Positions 1-10,864 of a stretch of 64,000 bases of DNA are shown here, piece by piece. This DNA is from Rotaria macrura (lineage: Eukaryota > Rotifera > Eurotatoria > Philodinida > Philodinidae): the NCBI GenBank assembly GCA_900239685.1, contig OENT01000058.1, forward strand, positions 62,001 to 126,000, read 5' to 3'. The position numbers were made by a program, and so were the translations under genes. The notes under the pieces were generated by a model. That model ran no database searches, was not told where the DNA came from, and worked only from the letters and a program-made list of their open reading frames with translations. Numbering within the stretch: the stretch's first letter is position 1; each line of letters opens with the position of its first letter.

Positions 1-369
1 CCAAATAATGACATAAGTGTTTGTGGAAAAACAATTCCAGCTGGCACACCAATCATCCAAGCACTTGGTGTTGTTTTAAAAGATAATAGTATTTGGATCA
101 ATCCCGATGAATTTAATCCTGATCGATTCGATCAAGAAAATAAAAGGAAACTGCCAACATTAGCATTTTCACCATTCGGATTTGCTGGCAAACGGGTTTG
201 TCCTGGCTATCGCTTCGCTCATTATGAAGCATGTTTAGTTGTAGCTGGTATTGTGCGAACTTATAAAATCATATTATGTGATCCAACAACTCCAGTCATA
301 CCTGTGCATGGTTTAGTTACATCTCCGAAAGATGAAATTTTCGTGAAATTCAATAAACGAGATTCATAA
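1..369 (+). CDS. Cytochrome P450, CYP20-like, C-terminal part (5' end outside window)
   Basis: The reading frame is open from base 1 to TAA at 367-369 (122 codons, no intron). It carries the P450 meander (NPDEFNPDRF, fragment residues 34-43) and the haem-binding loop FGFAGKRVCPG, with the haem-ligating Cys at fragment residue 67. The loop has Gly, not Phe, seven residues before the Cys, followed by Phe; this offset and the tail LVTSPKDEIFVKFNKR resemble the CYP20 family as I remember it. CYP20 is an orphan monooxygenase, normally membrane-bound in the ER, with no settled substrate. The fragment holds the haem site, so the gene may be functional, but the N-terminal anchor and I-helix lie off the window. 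Another microsomal P450 family is the alternative. Confidence 0.85.
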   Translation, partial: PNNDISVCGKTIPAGTPIIQALGVVLKDNSIWINPDEFNPDRFDQENKRKLPTLAFSPFGFAGKRVCPGYRFAHYEACLVVAGIVRTYKIILCDPTTPVIPVHGLVTSPKDEIFVKFNKRDS

Positions 370-2301
370 GTTTCCCTAGTTGTAATCGAAATAAGAAGAC
401 AATGTAATTTCTTTTTGCTAAGTTTTTAAAGGAATTCTAACTCCTTCCAAAATTCTTTTTCTAAAAGAAAGCATTTGATTTGATTATTGATTTATCTCAC
501 TACCTGTAGAACAGGTCAAGTTTTTTTATCTTTTGTAAACAGTAAAATTTCATATCGATTAAGTAAATATTATGTCAACGACCCACAGATATCATTTTCT
601 CTATTGATTGGTGAATATGGAATACGAATGACAAACATTAAAATCCAATCGAAATCAAATGATTTACATTGTAGTACTATCAAAAGCCAATAAATGTTGG
701 CTGATGAAATTACTTGCATCAGAACTTTTCACCTTATAATATGTACTCGTTTATCGATATGAATATAATGATTCACAATAGGATTGATTTTATTAGTCAT
801 TTAATATTTTAATTTTAGAAACAAGTTCGATACTTTCTAATCGTATCATGTAAATCGTGTACGTAGTCTTCATGAATATTTATTACATCATTTTAGACCA
901 ATAACGTTATTTTTATCAAGGAAACTGTTCGATTAGTATTGCATCATGCTCTACTTTTCGGGACACACGTCATTCATTTGATCAATATATGCTTCCCATT
1001 TTTTAAACTATGTAGTCGCCGAAAACTGAATGCAGTATACTGATGAGAGTGTCAACATATACATACGTGCATATGCTTTTTTATATAGATAAATAGATAG
1101 ATCGATCAGTAAAACACTCCTTCATCATCAGAATCATTTCATACCTACACCTTACGATTTATGTTGTAATTTATCTTTAACGGTAAGATGTACGTTCGTT
1201 ACAATCGAATTGTAAATAAATCTATAAATAGTTTTCGAATAATTTTAATAGATCAGGAGTGATTCAAAATGGACGCCCAAGTTAAAATTTCATTTCTAGA
1301 TTCTCTTTTTCTTTTTTGTGAAATTTACAAGATTTTTAAAATTGTTGAATAACTCAGTAAGTCCAAAGAGAAATACATCCAAGTCAAAAACAATCACATT
1401 TGACTATTCAATCGGCAATTTATATGCAGTTCAATACCTATTGAAACATAATCTTCAAATATACAACAACAACAACTAACAAAATATTCTGTTTGAAACT
1501 GATTTTGCTCAACTAATTTTTGTGCGTAGTGAAGAAATCTACTTTTGATTCATGTATTTAGTTTTAGCTGATGTAGTAATCAGTATTATCAAGGGTCAAC
1601 CTTCAAATTTCTCTCTCGCTAGCCTCTACAGTCATTATAGACATTATTCGAAGTTTGAGCTAACATGAATTCATTCTTAGTGAAATAGTATTAGCTCAAA
1701 AAACTTGTATTGCTAACATAGTATATTTGTAAGACTTTTAGTGATTGTTAAAATCAATTTTAAAAAAAGAAATATTCAATTCGACAGTTGATTATTCAAG
1801 ACTTTGAAGTGTTCCATTTGAAATTTCGAGACTTCATTGAAAATCGTGTCAAAGAAATACGAAGAAACGTATTCGTAGACCTATTCTCCGAGTGTCCAAA
1901 TAACTTTAACTTATGTTATTTCTTTTGAGGTTTGACATACATTCGTTCCCACCGTTGCCGGCATGTCCTTTTAGAGTAATCGATTACAATAAAATAAAAT
2001 GTAGAAACAGATTTAACAAAGCTCCATACAGATTTCAACGAAAGAAATTTCTCATGGAACATGCAGTATATATTGTCAATGAAAAATCGATAGTTATCAA
2101 TCCTTGATCATATAGTATTTCATTTGAAAACATTTTATTATTACTAAATAATCAAATGTTATTTCCGTATGAATACTAAAGAATACTTGATTTTCATGGG
2201 ATAGTTTTATACATTCGAGAAATAAAACATAAGTTGTCTAATCATTTTCATTATTTTTCTCATTTCGTAAAACCCATCGTGTTTTTCTTTCTAGATCATA
2301 A
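370..2301. other. AT-rich intergenic region
   Basis: No ORF here has convincing codon structure or homology. It should hold the P450 3' UTR and the upstream region of the 423-aa gene. The sequence just before that gene ends in a pyrimidine tract plus TAG (2285-2294), resembling a splice acceptor eight bases before the ATG. Confidence 0.5.
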
Positions 2302-3573
2302 ATGTCTGACACAACAAATACATCTGCAGTAGTTTTGCCTGATCAAAACATGAATTTGAATGACTCAAACAATGACCATAAAGGTAATTGTATAAGTTCA
2401 CTTGAAACAAAGACTACATCGATCCAATCACCGCCATCGTTACCAAATGGAGATAACTGTGAAGATAAATATTTATCATTCGAACATAATGAAAAGAATC
2501 CATTGTCAACTTATAATAAATTAATGGCATGGAAACAAACTATTGAAGAACATTTAAGTCAAATTTATTTAAGTAAACTTAAAGAAATAGATCATTTAAT
2601 ATCTCAGGGACAACATAATGTTGATATTTCATTTAATAAAATACTATCATTGGGCCAATCGATTACTGTTAAAAATCAACAATCTATCATCGATCATACA
2701 TATGATGATATTAATTTGGATTATAAGAATTCTCGATCATTTGGTTTAACAAATAATAATATATTACTTTGTGCATCGAATTGTAATGCATTAATTTATG
2801 ATGATATTAAATCAAATTTCATTTTATATAATAATCAATCGAAAGAAAATTCGTTTAAATGGAATACAACTGAATATGGGAATCCGTGTGATTTAACATA
2901 TTCATATTATTTAAATAAATATTGCATAATAACAAATCATGGTTTATTTCTATGGTCGAATACAAATCCATCAACGCCCTTACAAATCGATGCAATAAAA
3001 CCAATAGGTCGAAATCGTTTATGGACAATAGCAACAACAGATACACAATCTAACGTATTCGTATTATTTGCTTCAGGCAGTTATATTGAAAGATGGAATT
3101 CTATGATTGATACCAATTCTTGGCAACATATAAAACGTTGGTCAAATCATGATTTGTTTGAACGTAACGATCAACGTATGAGAGCAATACGAATGACATC
3201 ATCTCATGTTGCATGGACAGTTGAATCTACAAAAACATTTGAATGGCGAGTTGATTTACTCAACTATGATTTACAAATTATTCGGCAAAGTATTATAGCA
3301 GAATGTTCAGATCCATATTCATCATGTTTATTATCGAATTTTGGCCATGGACAATATCTTATTATTGATAGTAATTGTCATTTCTTATTTTTACTTGATT
3401 CAAATGGTTGTATTAAATTAAAAAATGATCCTATTACAAATAAACGCATAAAAAATGCGGTTTTAATAAACAGTCATGATCAACGATGGCTTGTTGTTCT
3501 ATTGGAACGACCTAATCAATTGTATTTTATTCCATTATTATATCAAACAACAAATAAGAATCAAATTATTTAG
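2302..3573 (+). CDS. Intronless 423-aa protein, coiled segment plus probable beta-propeller
   Basis: One uninterrupted frame of 423 codons. The first ~65 residues are polar and low-complexity (Ser, Asn, Thr). Residues ~70-110 form a charged helical stretch (WKQTIEEHLSQIYLSKLKEI). The rest has recurring blade-like strands, such as NILLCASNCNALIYD, YCIITNHGLFLWS, NVFVLFASGSYIERW and GQYLIIDSNCHFLFLLD, which suggests a degenerate WD40/NHL-like beta-propeller. I do not recognise the family; helix-plus-propeller proteins of this style are common in rotifers. There is no signal peptide. A pyrimidine tract ending in TAG lies just before the ATG, suggesting a spliced leader or a non-coding first exon. 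An AATAAA lies 43 bases after the stop (3616-3621). The frame is secure; the fold is inference. Confidence 0.75.
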   Translation: MSDTTNTSAVVLPDQNMNLNDSNNDHKGNCISSLETKTTSIQSPPSLPNGDNCEDKYLSFEHNEKNPLSTYNKLMAWKQTIEEHLSQIYLSKLKEIDHLISQGQHNVDISFNKILSLGQSITVKNQQSIIDHTYDDINLDYKNSRSFGLTNNNILLCASNCNALIYDDIKSNFILYNNQSKENSFKWNTTEYGNPCDLTYSYYLNKYCIITNHGLFLWSNTNPSTPLQIDAIKPIGRNRLWTIATTDTQSNVFVLFASGSYIERWNSMIDTNSWQHIKRWSNHDLFERNDQRMRAIRMTSSHVAWTVESTKTFEWRVDLLNYDLQIIRQSIIAECSDPYSSCLLSNFGHGQYLIIDSNCHFLFLLDSNGCIKLKNDPITNKRIKNAVLINSHDQRWLVVLLERPNQLYFIPLLYQTTNKNQII

Positions 3574-4321
3574 TTATTAGCTTCTTGTGCTCGGACAAAC
3601 ATACATATATACATAAATAAATCTATACATATTAATCAAAATTTTTGCCTTTTAACGTTTTGTTTTATTGTTTAACTTAACTTAAACCACACATCTTGAT
3701 TGAAAAAGTAAATGATACACTTCATTCTTCGTTGTTTTTTCAGCTAGATAGAATTTTGTTATCTTATTGTATTGAATCTTCATCTTTGATCATTTTATTT
3801 ACTTAACACATTTCCATATTGTTGAATAAAATTATATATTGGTAGATATTATTGAAACGAATATATTCTTAATTCTAGTATGACACGAGTACACGAGAAA
3901 TATTTCTACTTTTCCTAATGAAATCTTTACATGGATAAGGGTGCGACCCTACTTATGGGTTAAATAATCAAACATATTTCTAGTACAAATATGAAATGAA
4001 AATATGAAGGGTGACAAAAAAAATCTTATATGCTATTTTGCTTAAAGAATTATCTTAAAACTTATGTTGAAACACAGAATGATAACGATAAATAAAGAAT
4101 AACGCGTAAACATGTTTACAACGTGAAAGACAACAGATGTTTCATAGTTTTTACTTAAAAAGAGTTCGATCTATTGATATTTACAAATATAAAAGTGCAA
4201 TCAACCTTTAGATTCTAGAAAAAATACGTGTTATTCTTTTAAAAATATCATCAATCTTGTTTTCGTTTAGTAAACTTTGTTAAGGATATATCGAACAGGT
4301 GCATATCACAATACGTATACA
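3574..4321. other. Intergenic, AT-rich
   Basis: It starts with the 3' UTR and AATAAA signal (3616-3621) of the preceding gene. Nothing else recognisable is present until the TATA box of the next gene. Confidence 0.5.
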
Positions 4322-4327
4322 TATATA

Positions 4328-4333
4328 TATAAA
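4328..4333 (+). promoter_or_regulatory. Probable TATA box and 5'-UTR intron of the secreted repeat protein
   Basis: TATAAA at 4328-4333 follows a short TA run. Downstream, a GT-AG pair at 4400-4457 (donor GGTAGGTAAAT, acceptor AATTTAG) would remove a 58-nt intron from the 5' UTR, leaving 16 untranslated bases before the ATG at 4474. The arrangement fits a strongly expressed, TATA-driven secreted-protein gene. The start site of transcription is not visible. Confidence 0.45.
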
Positions 4334-4473
4334 GAGGATTCGATTGAATGCAATAGTTAAACTTCGATTTGATCAATACACTACACTATAAGAAAACAGG
4401 TAGGTAAATATATCTATTCATGAATTGTATTGTTTTCATTTTGACATCATAATTTAGTTAATCAAATAAGAAA

Positions 4474-5010
4474 ATGCGTTGGTATTCATGGTTTCTACTT
4501 TTTGCAATTGCAATTCTTTCAATAAAAGCTTTACCTATCGACGATGATGTTGATGAAAACAGTTTAGCAATTGCTGATAATGAAATTTATGAGAATGATG
4601 TTTCTGTTGATGGCCGATATGTAAACGAAGAAGATGAAGATGAATTCGATGAAGATGTCATTGGCGAAGATGAAATTTCGGCTGTTAGCGATCGACATCT
4701 CCAAAAAAAGAAACCACACAAACAAGAAAAGGAAAAACATGATAAAAAGGATGATAAAGAAGATGAATCAGAAGAAGATCATGGCAACAAAGATGAAAAG
4801 AAAGATAAAAAGAAACCACACAAACAAGAAAAGGAAAAACATGATAAAAAGGATGATGACGAAGATGAATCAGGAGAGGATCATGAGAACAAAGATGAAA
4901 AGAAAGATAAAAAGAAACCCAAGGGACCCAAATGTATTTGTTTCTTAAAAAACCAAAAAAAAGACAAAGTTCCACATGGTCCTAAAAAACCCGGTACTAG
5001 CAAAATTTGA
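4474..5010 (+). CDS. Secreted highly charged repeat protein (178 aa)
   Basis: The N-terminus (MRWYSWFLLFAIAILSIKAL) is a clear signal peptide, with cleavage probable near ALP. The next ~60 residues are very acidic (Asp/Glu runs), followed by two copies of a 34-residue Lys/Glu/Asp repeat beginning KKKPHKQEKEKHDKKDD. At DNA level the units are 102 bp apart (4711-4812 and 4813-4914). The tail contains CICF and ends in a basic Pro/Lys stretch. Such disordered, alternately acidic and basic secreted proteins can bind mineral, matrix or polyanions, or act as hydrophilic protectants, but no family is recognised and no function is claimed. TATA box and 5'-UTR intron precede it. The coding frame is secure: reverse-strand and +2 frames are shadows of the Lys/Asp-rich repeat. 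Confidence 0.85.
   Translation: MRWYSWFLLFAIAILSIKALPIDDDVDENSLAIADNEIYENDVSVDGRYVNEEDEDEFDEDVIGEDEISAVSDRHLQKKKPHKQEKEKHDKKDDKEDESEEDHGNKDEKKDKKKPHKQEKEKHDKKDDDEDESGEDHENKDEKKDKKKPKGPKCICFLKNQKKDKVPHGPKKPGTSKI
4711..4914 (+). repeat. Two tandem 102-bp coding repeats
   Basis: The segments beginning AAACCACACAAACAAGAAAA at 4711 and 4813 are nearly identical over 102 bp and keep the reading frame (34 codons per unit). The few substitutions are mainly in the acidic part. This is a recent in-frame duplication. Confidence 0.9.
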
Positions 5011-6192
5011 TACATTCAAAATATAAATCTTGTTTGCTCTATAGAAAAACATCCAATATGGTCACCAGCTTATGGTTCATCAAAACCTTCACATGATTAA
5101 TCAGATCATGTTCAGCACAAATATAAAACAGTAATTTACCATATGATTCCTATTAATCAAAGATATCTTGTCGACTTTTAGAAATACTACACATTCTTCT
5201 ACACAATAATGAATGGCTATGATCAACATTACCCAAGTCCTAGAAATATCCAAACTCATCAATAAGAAAAATATCTATTTCATTAATTAATTTCGCTCCC
5301 TTTTTTTCTAATCATATATCATATAATTTATTTTCAAGTAGAATTAACTTTATTAATAAAATATTCAAAAGATGCTTGCAACACTTTTATCTCATGTTTA
5401 TTACGTACCTAATGACATGAAAACGAAACAAATAGAGAGAAAAAGAGATATCGCATATAAAGTTTAACGTTTTTCATTGTCGCCTTTGTTTTTCGGAAGA
5501 AAATATGAAACAGATTAAGTTATAGGAGAATTCATTGCTTCTTAATAAAGTATGCCTTAATATGATTTACCTAAAGAAAGCAACATTACTTATTGTTTGT
5601 CGTATAAGTTCGAATTCTTCTGATGAATTACTCAATAAAATAGCATACTGAAACAAACCTACCTTTTATGCAATCCTTGATTTAGATGTTATTTCTGAAA
5701 ACGGCATCGTGTACTACAAGAACTGTCATAGTCATATTGACACTCAATGCTGGTCGATGTAGGAACGATTAGATAATTTTTCTGATGAAAATGTGTAAGA
5801 CTAAGCAGAATGTAACTCTACTATTTATCGGCGCTCAAATCCACATCCATAACTGATCAAAACTTATCTAGTGCCATCACCACCATGTCGGTCAAAAGCC
5901 TATTTGTCAAATAAAGAGTTTCCCCCGTCAATCTAGCCTACTGAATAATTATACATGTTTTATTGTGATTCTAAATGTGTTTTTGAATGTGATTGAACTA
6001 AGTTCACAGTCAATTTCGGTTCCAGCCAATACCGTAGACGAAAGAAATGATTTACACATACACAAATCATGACTTCCGGTGACACCCTTCTTTCCTATTT
6101 CATCATTGATTGTCCTATCATTCTTTCTGTTTGAAATGAAGAAAACGATTTGATTGTCGTCAAAATAATTATTTTTCTTTTTATTCAGGACT
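5011..6192. other. Intergenic, no gene seen
   Basis: It contains the 3' UTR of the secreted repeat protein and unremarkable AT-rich sequence. No coding signal was found. It ends at the 12-bp direct repeat of the Foldback-like element. Confidence 0.5.
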
Positions 6193-6209
6193 CAAAGATT
6201 AGGGTGACA

Positions 6210-6340
6210 CGACAGTTGAGCTCCCGACAGTTGAGCCCCGACAATTGAGCCCCCGACAGTTGAGCCTCCCGACAGTTGAGCCCCGACAATTGAGCCTCCC
6301 GACAGTTGAGCCCCGAAAATTGAGCTCCCGACAATTGAGC
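6210..6340 (+). repeat. Left array: nine ~15-bp units
   Basis: Units read CGACA(G/A)TTGAGC plus 2-4 bases (TCC, CC, CCC or CTCC). Units alternate GTTGAGC and ATTGAGC, and unit 8 has CGAAAATTGAGC. Spacing varies from 14 to 16 bp. Confidence 0.9.
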
Positions 6341-7043
6341 CTGATTTAAAGAGCAATTGAAAAAGCACAAGAAATAACTTTATTTAATCTAGCTAGCATT
6401 CATATTAAAAATTGAACAGAGCTCGCGCTCTTTTAAAATACAATTCTCTTGGTATCAGATGAAAAGACGAAACTAGTAGTTGTAATTGTTCATCCAACAG
6501 CTCGTATTTCGCTCACTTTTTTAATTTAGCAACCCCAGCTTGCAACTGTTCAGCCATTATCGAATTCGTGTGCTGTTCAATTTTCAAGTCTTTGATAGAT
6601 TTATAGATTCATGGGTTTCCTCGCGCTCAGTACTAAACAAAATTTATGTGCAACTCTCTTGTGAAAATAGATCATGGATCACACTACTTGAATAGCTCTG
6701 TGCCAGCATTCTGATGAGTTGTTTGTTCAACGTAGCCGATACTTCAATCTCGAGAAACACTTCTACATCGAATTTGAAAAGCGAGGAGCACAACGTCGAT
6801 TGTTTCGAAATGAAGGCTCCAAAAAATTATCGTCGAAACAGACGACAAATTCTAAGCTAGACATCATAATAGATATTTGCGAATACTTGTCCATTTCTGT
6901 AGAGATAGTCATCGTATTCGTAGACGCAAGTATCAAGGAATCATTCACAACATGATAAGTGGCAGGTTTAAAAGCATTTTCAAACTTCATCTAAGCACAT
7001 GGGTAGATGTTGATTCTGTATATTGCCTTATCCATCAATGAAG

Positions 7044-7143
7044 GCTCAATTGTCGGGAGCTCAATTGTCGGGAGCTCAACTGTCGGGGGCTCAATTGTCG
7101 GGGCTCAACTGTCGGGGCTCAACTGTCGGGAGCTCAACTGTCG
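7044..7143 (-). repeat. Right array: seven ~15-bp units, inverted
   Basis: Units read GCTCAA(T/C)TGTCGG plus 1-3 bases. They are the reverse complement of the left array and show the same C/T variation, so the whole element can fold into an imperfect hairpin. Confidence 0.9.
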
Positions 7144-7161
7144 GTGCACCAAAGATTAGGG

Positions 7162-7763
7162 ATCCCTGTACAAAGATACACACCTACGCTATTCCAACTT
7201 GCATATCTATCTCAGAACACGATGATGGTAGGCGGGCACCATTCTTTATAACTTTTGTTTGTCTAATAACCGATATGAAAAACAATCGATTTTCTTTACT
7301 TTGAAGCCATTTTTTTAATCTAATGAATGTCAGATATAATAGCATGCGGATATGGAAATTCAATTGACTGTTCGAAACGCATCCTACTCAAATAATAGTG
7401 TTTTCTACAATATATTCTTGATAATGATGCTATTTAGACGATAGAAAAATCCCAAAGTGTGGGCATTGAATAAATACTAAGATGAATATCAATTAACTGG
7501 GCTGTGTCGACCATGTTGTATTGTGTAACCAGTAATACTGTGTTCTATTCATTTGGATGTTGTCTTCTTTTTCGTTCTTCAAAAAATATGTAACCCCACA
7601 CGAGACAATACATTTGACGACAACTATCATATATTTTTTTTTACTTTACCACCATCACATGTTTTTACATTAGGCAACTGATAAACATTTTTTTCCTCCA
7701 TTGTAATCCTTTCTTTATAACACGAATAGATTTTTTTCTTGGATATTTTGATTTTTTCTCACA
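7162..7763. other. Intergenic, upstream of hydrolase gene
   Basis: AT-rich, with no coding signal. It presumably holds the promoter of the alpha/beta hydrolase gene. Confidence 0.45.
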
Positions 7764-9137
7764 ATGGATCCACGGTTTAACCAAGAGACGTTGGCATTTT
7801 TACAATTGAATGCAGAATCTGCTCAATTTCAAAGTAATAGTTTAGAAGTTGAAACAGTGCGTCAATTTATGGAACTTGTTCATGAAAAAGCCAATGAAAA
7901 GCTACAAGGTACACTCAAAGGGACGGTAGAAGAAAAAACCGTGAAAACCAATTCTACAGGTAACTTATTGGTGGTTGAAGTGAAATCCACGAGTGTATAG
8001 TATGTCGTCTAGAAATACCTATCACAGTATATACACCAATAAATGTTAATAAAAACAAGTTGCTTATTTATTTTCATGGTGGAGGTAAGAACATTAATAT
8101 ATGTCACATTAATTCGTTCTACACTAATAGGCTGGGTCGTTGGTAGTCGAAAATCTCATCATACATTTGTCAGCTGCTTAGCTGAGTATATGAAAATTTT
8201 ATTATCATTATCGTTTCATTCATATGATATCATAGTGAGACCAAAACAACTTGTATTTCTGTTGAATATCGTCTTGCACCTGAATACAAATATCCGATCT
8301 GGCTTGATGATACATCGGATGTTACACAATATATAATTCAAAATAAGACTGCTTATGGTTTAATTTTATTCAAGATAATCTTTAAGTAGATATATTTTGT
8401 ATCTGTTATTTTAGGTGTTAATCAAACAGCTAAATTGGGAGTTGCAGGAGACAGTGCTGGAGGCATGATAAGCGCTTCTCTCTCTCGAACATTAAAAGGC
8501 ATCGATTTTCAAGTATAGATTCTTTTCATTGATATTTCAATATCATAGTATTGATGTTCATAAATAGATTCTCATCTATCCTGCAATAGATATTCTTGGC
8601 AAAATGGCATCCTATAAAGAATTCGCAGCTCCGATGTATTTTCTAACACCTGAATTCATGAACTGGTAACGAAATCATCCAAGCAGATGCAAGTCAATAC
8701 ACTTTGTGATTTCTTTGCTAATTTGAATAGGTTCGTAACACATGCATTTCGTAATTTGGATGATGTGAACGATCCTCGAGTATCTGTACTGATCAATCCA
8801 AACTTTGAAGATGTTCCACCATGTTTAACCATAGTTGCAGAGCTTGATGTACTTCGAGATGGAAGTTTAGGTATATGAAAAACAAAATGAAATGTCAAAG
8901 TTTCGGTGAACTGACATTCTATCCTTTAGAATATCATAAATTACTTGAAAAGGCAGGTGTTCAGACAAAGTTAGTTATCATAAAAGGTGTTCTTCATGGA
9001 TTTTTCTGTCTGCCTGGTAAAGCAATTGAAAGATTAAACAATTATTGACATTTTTTTTTCTATTCTATGTAGGATGTTATCCACAATCATGTGCAGAAGC
9101 ATTTGATTCTGTACGAGATTTCATGGCGCTAATATAA
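7764..9137 (+). CDS. Alpha/beta hydrolase, HSL/arylacetamide deacetylase type
   Basis: Nine exons: 7764-7959, 8001-8084, 8131-8185, 8236-8357, 8415-8512, 8568-8665, 8731-8870, 8930-9016, 9073-9137 (945 nt, 314 aa). All introns are GT-AG, 41-65 nt, and phases agree throughout. The oxyanion-hole motif HGGG is at residues 91-94, the nucleophile elbow GDSAGG at 164-169 (Ser166), the acid is probably Asp257 (AELDVLRD) and the base His287 (VLHGFF). SVEYRLAPEYKYP is the usual strand before the elbow. Length and motif order match the hormone-sensitive-lipase family of carboxylesterases, which hydrolyse small esters or lipids. No signal peptide is evident, so it is probably cytosolic. The gene appears broken if read unspliced, but the splices restore an intact enzyme. 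The natural substrate is unknown. Confidence 0.9.
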
Positions 9138-10552
9138 GACAAGAAAATACCTAAAATGACAATCAGAAGTAATTTTCAATGTAATCAAACAAAACAATAG
9201 AGAGTATAGCTTAAAATTCAAGGGTTTCCACTTTTATAACTATCGTCTTTTTGCTTCCATCACTGCAGTAAAATATTCAATAAATTTAGCTTTCAATTCG
9301 CACATTTATTTTAAATCGATGTATAAAATATTCATAGAACTTATTCAACAGTAAGCTTTTTTAACATATGTATGTAATAAAAAACAATTTGTTAGGAAGA
9401 GAGACCAAAGTTATTTTAATCTTTCATATTTCATTCATTCTACTTCTTCATACTTACTACTCTATAGTCAAGAACTGAAATGATAAATCTAGTGGACATT
9501 TGTATATGGATTATGAATACGATGATTATCAAGAGGACTAATAAAATGATCAACTTATGACGTATTCTCTTCATAGTATACTGAACCATACAAATAAGTA
9601 TATTCAACTATTTATCTACTCCTTTCTTTCATAATGAGAATTAACCGATAGATCGTTGTTACAGTATGAATTCTTTATGTACTTAATAGTCAATATGCCA
9701 ATTTCAATCAATAGTAATTATTGTATTAGATTTGATGTAGTGTGATATAAGAGAAGTATCGAAGAAGAGTGTGAAATTTACTGATAAACTTGACGTAAAT
9801 CATGAAGTAAAAATCATAGATTGTATATGAAAAAAGTCACGTACTAGTTTATGATCTCCTTCCTTCTTATATTGTTGAAAGATGAAGTCATACAGTGACG
9901 TAAGGAGGTATAGGTAAAAAGATGGAATCAAGGAATTCAGTAATAATTTCTAATAGATCTACATAATGTTTCAAAGTTTCATTGAGAAGGCTTTGAACTA
10001 ATATCTTCTCGACACAAAGTTCAGAATAGAAATCTATGAATGATTTCGAAAAGTATTGGTACGAATCACATAAAATAAATTTTCAACTAAAACTTGTAAC
10101 GTTTTGAGTTATATAAGTAGAAAAACAATGTCAGGAATCTGTACAGAATATGAATTGATGCAAGAAAACGTAGTTGTATCGTTCTTTTCCGTATGATCAT
10201 GAAATGAATCTGAACCATTGAATAAGTTAAAGTGTTCATCTATGAAAAAGAAACATCAGTGCACATCTTTTTGTCCATTAAGCAACTACAATTAAAGATT
10301 TGAACACATTCCTCAAAGTTAGAATAGCATCTTGTTTTAAGGAATGAGATCGATAAATTCTGATGAAGAGTTAGTTGCTGACATTATTGTATTCAGTCAA
10401 GGATCCATTTGTAATATTTTACAATAATCACTCATACATGTACTATTTCAACTAGGCTCGAGTAACATTAATCTACAAGAAATAGTGTTCTCGTCAGAGT
10501 ATGGTATGTGTAAAACTTTACTCTCGTGCTGTCTTACTATCAGGTAGCTTGT
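9138..10552. other. Intergenic, no gene seen
   Basis: It contains a polyadenylation-like AATAAA near 9280 for the hydrolase gene. The rest is AT-rich with no supported feature. Confidence 0.45.
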
Positions 10553-10765
10553 TCATTTGAAATGAGATTTAGAAAAACAATAGAAAAGATTCCAAAACAA
10601 ATAAAGAACCTTACAGTAATCTTTTCGATTCGTAAAGCAAGCGCAGACTCTGCATTGAAGAAGTTCATTGATATGCTTTAGTTGTACTGAACAAGATGAG
10701 CACAATGAACCTATTAGATATGGCTGTACTTTGCACTGTACTTGTATGAATAGAAATACTGACAC
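10553..10765 (-). other. Cys-rich open stretch, possible exon
   Basis: An open frame downstream of the zinc-finger gene on the same strand encodes a stretch with C-x-x-C pairs (LCSSC and CRVC) and Tyr/Leu patterning typical of a small zinc-binding fold. It could be an alternative last exon, a fragment of a paralogue, or chance. A pyrimidine-rich tract followed by ACAAG precedes the Cys-rich part. No ATG is present in a good position, so it is not called as a gene. Confidence 0.2.
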
Positions 10766-10864
10766 AATAATGGAACTCTGATAATCGTTAATCTACTAAA
10801 ATTCTATTGTATTACAGAAAAACTGATGAGAATATTTTAAAAGAAAAAACGAATTCAAAAATGA

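Larger units (their letters stand above)
6193..7161. mobile_element. Foldback-like element with tandem-repeat inverted ends
   Basis: A perfect 12-bp direct repeat CAAAGATTAGGG (6193-6204 and 7150-7161) flanks ~945 bp. The left end (6210-6340) holds nine units of a 14-16-bp repeat with core CGACAGTTGAGC. The right end (7044-7143) holds seven units of the reverse complement, core GCTCAACTGTCG. The outermost bases (GTGACACGACAG left; GTGCACCGACAG on the reverse of the right end) are also related. Arrays of short repeats in inverted orientation plus a target-site duplication match Drosophila Foldback-type elements. The ~700-bp interior has no convincing transposase frame, so the copy would be non-autonomous. 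The duplication length is 11 or 12 bp, depending on which G belongs to the element. Confidence 0.8.

Noticed and set aside
4634..4975. Lys/Met-rich plus frame and His/Phe-rich minus frame
   Set aside because: Shadows of the Lys/Asp repeat of the secreted protein.
6185..7304. Frames over the ~15-bp arrays giving LSGAQLSG-type repeats
   Set aside because: They are translations of the foldback arrays with no start context; the inverted arrangement explains them better.
8043..8336. 97-codon plus-strand frame
   Set aside because: Out of frame with the hydrolase; it crosses two introns of that gene, and the HGGG motif is read in another frame.
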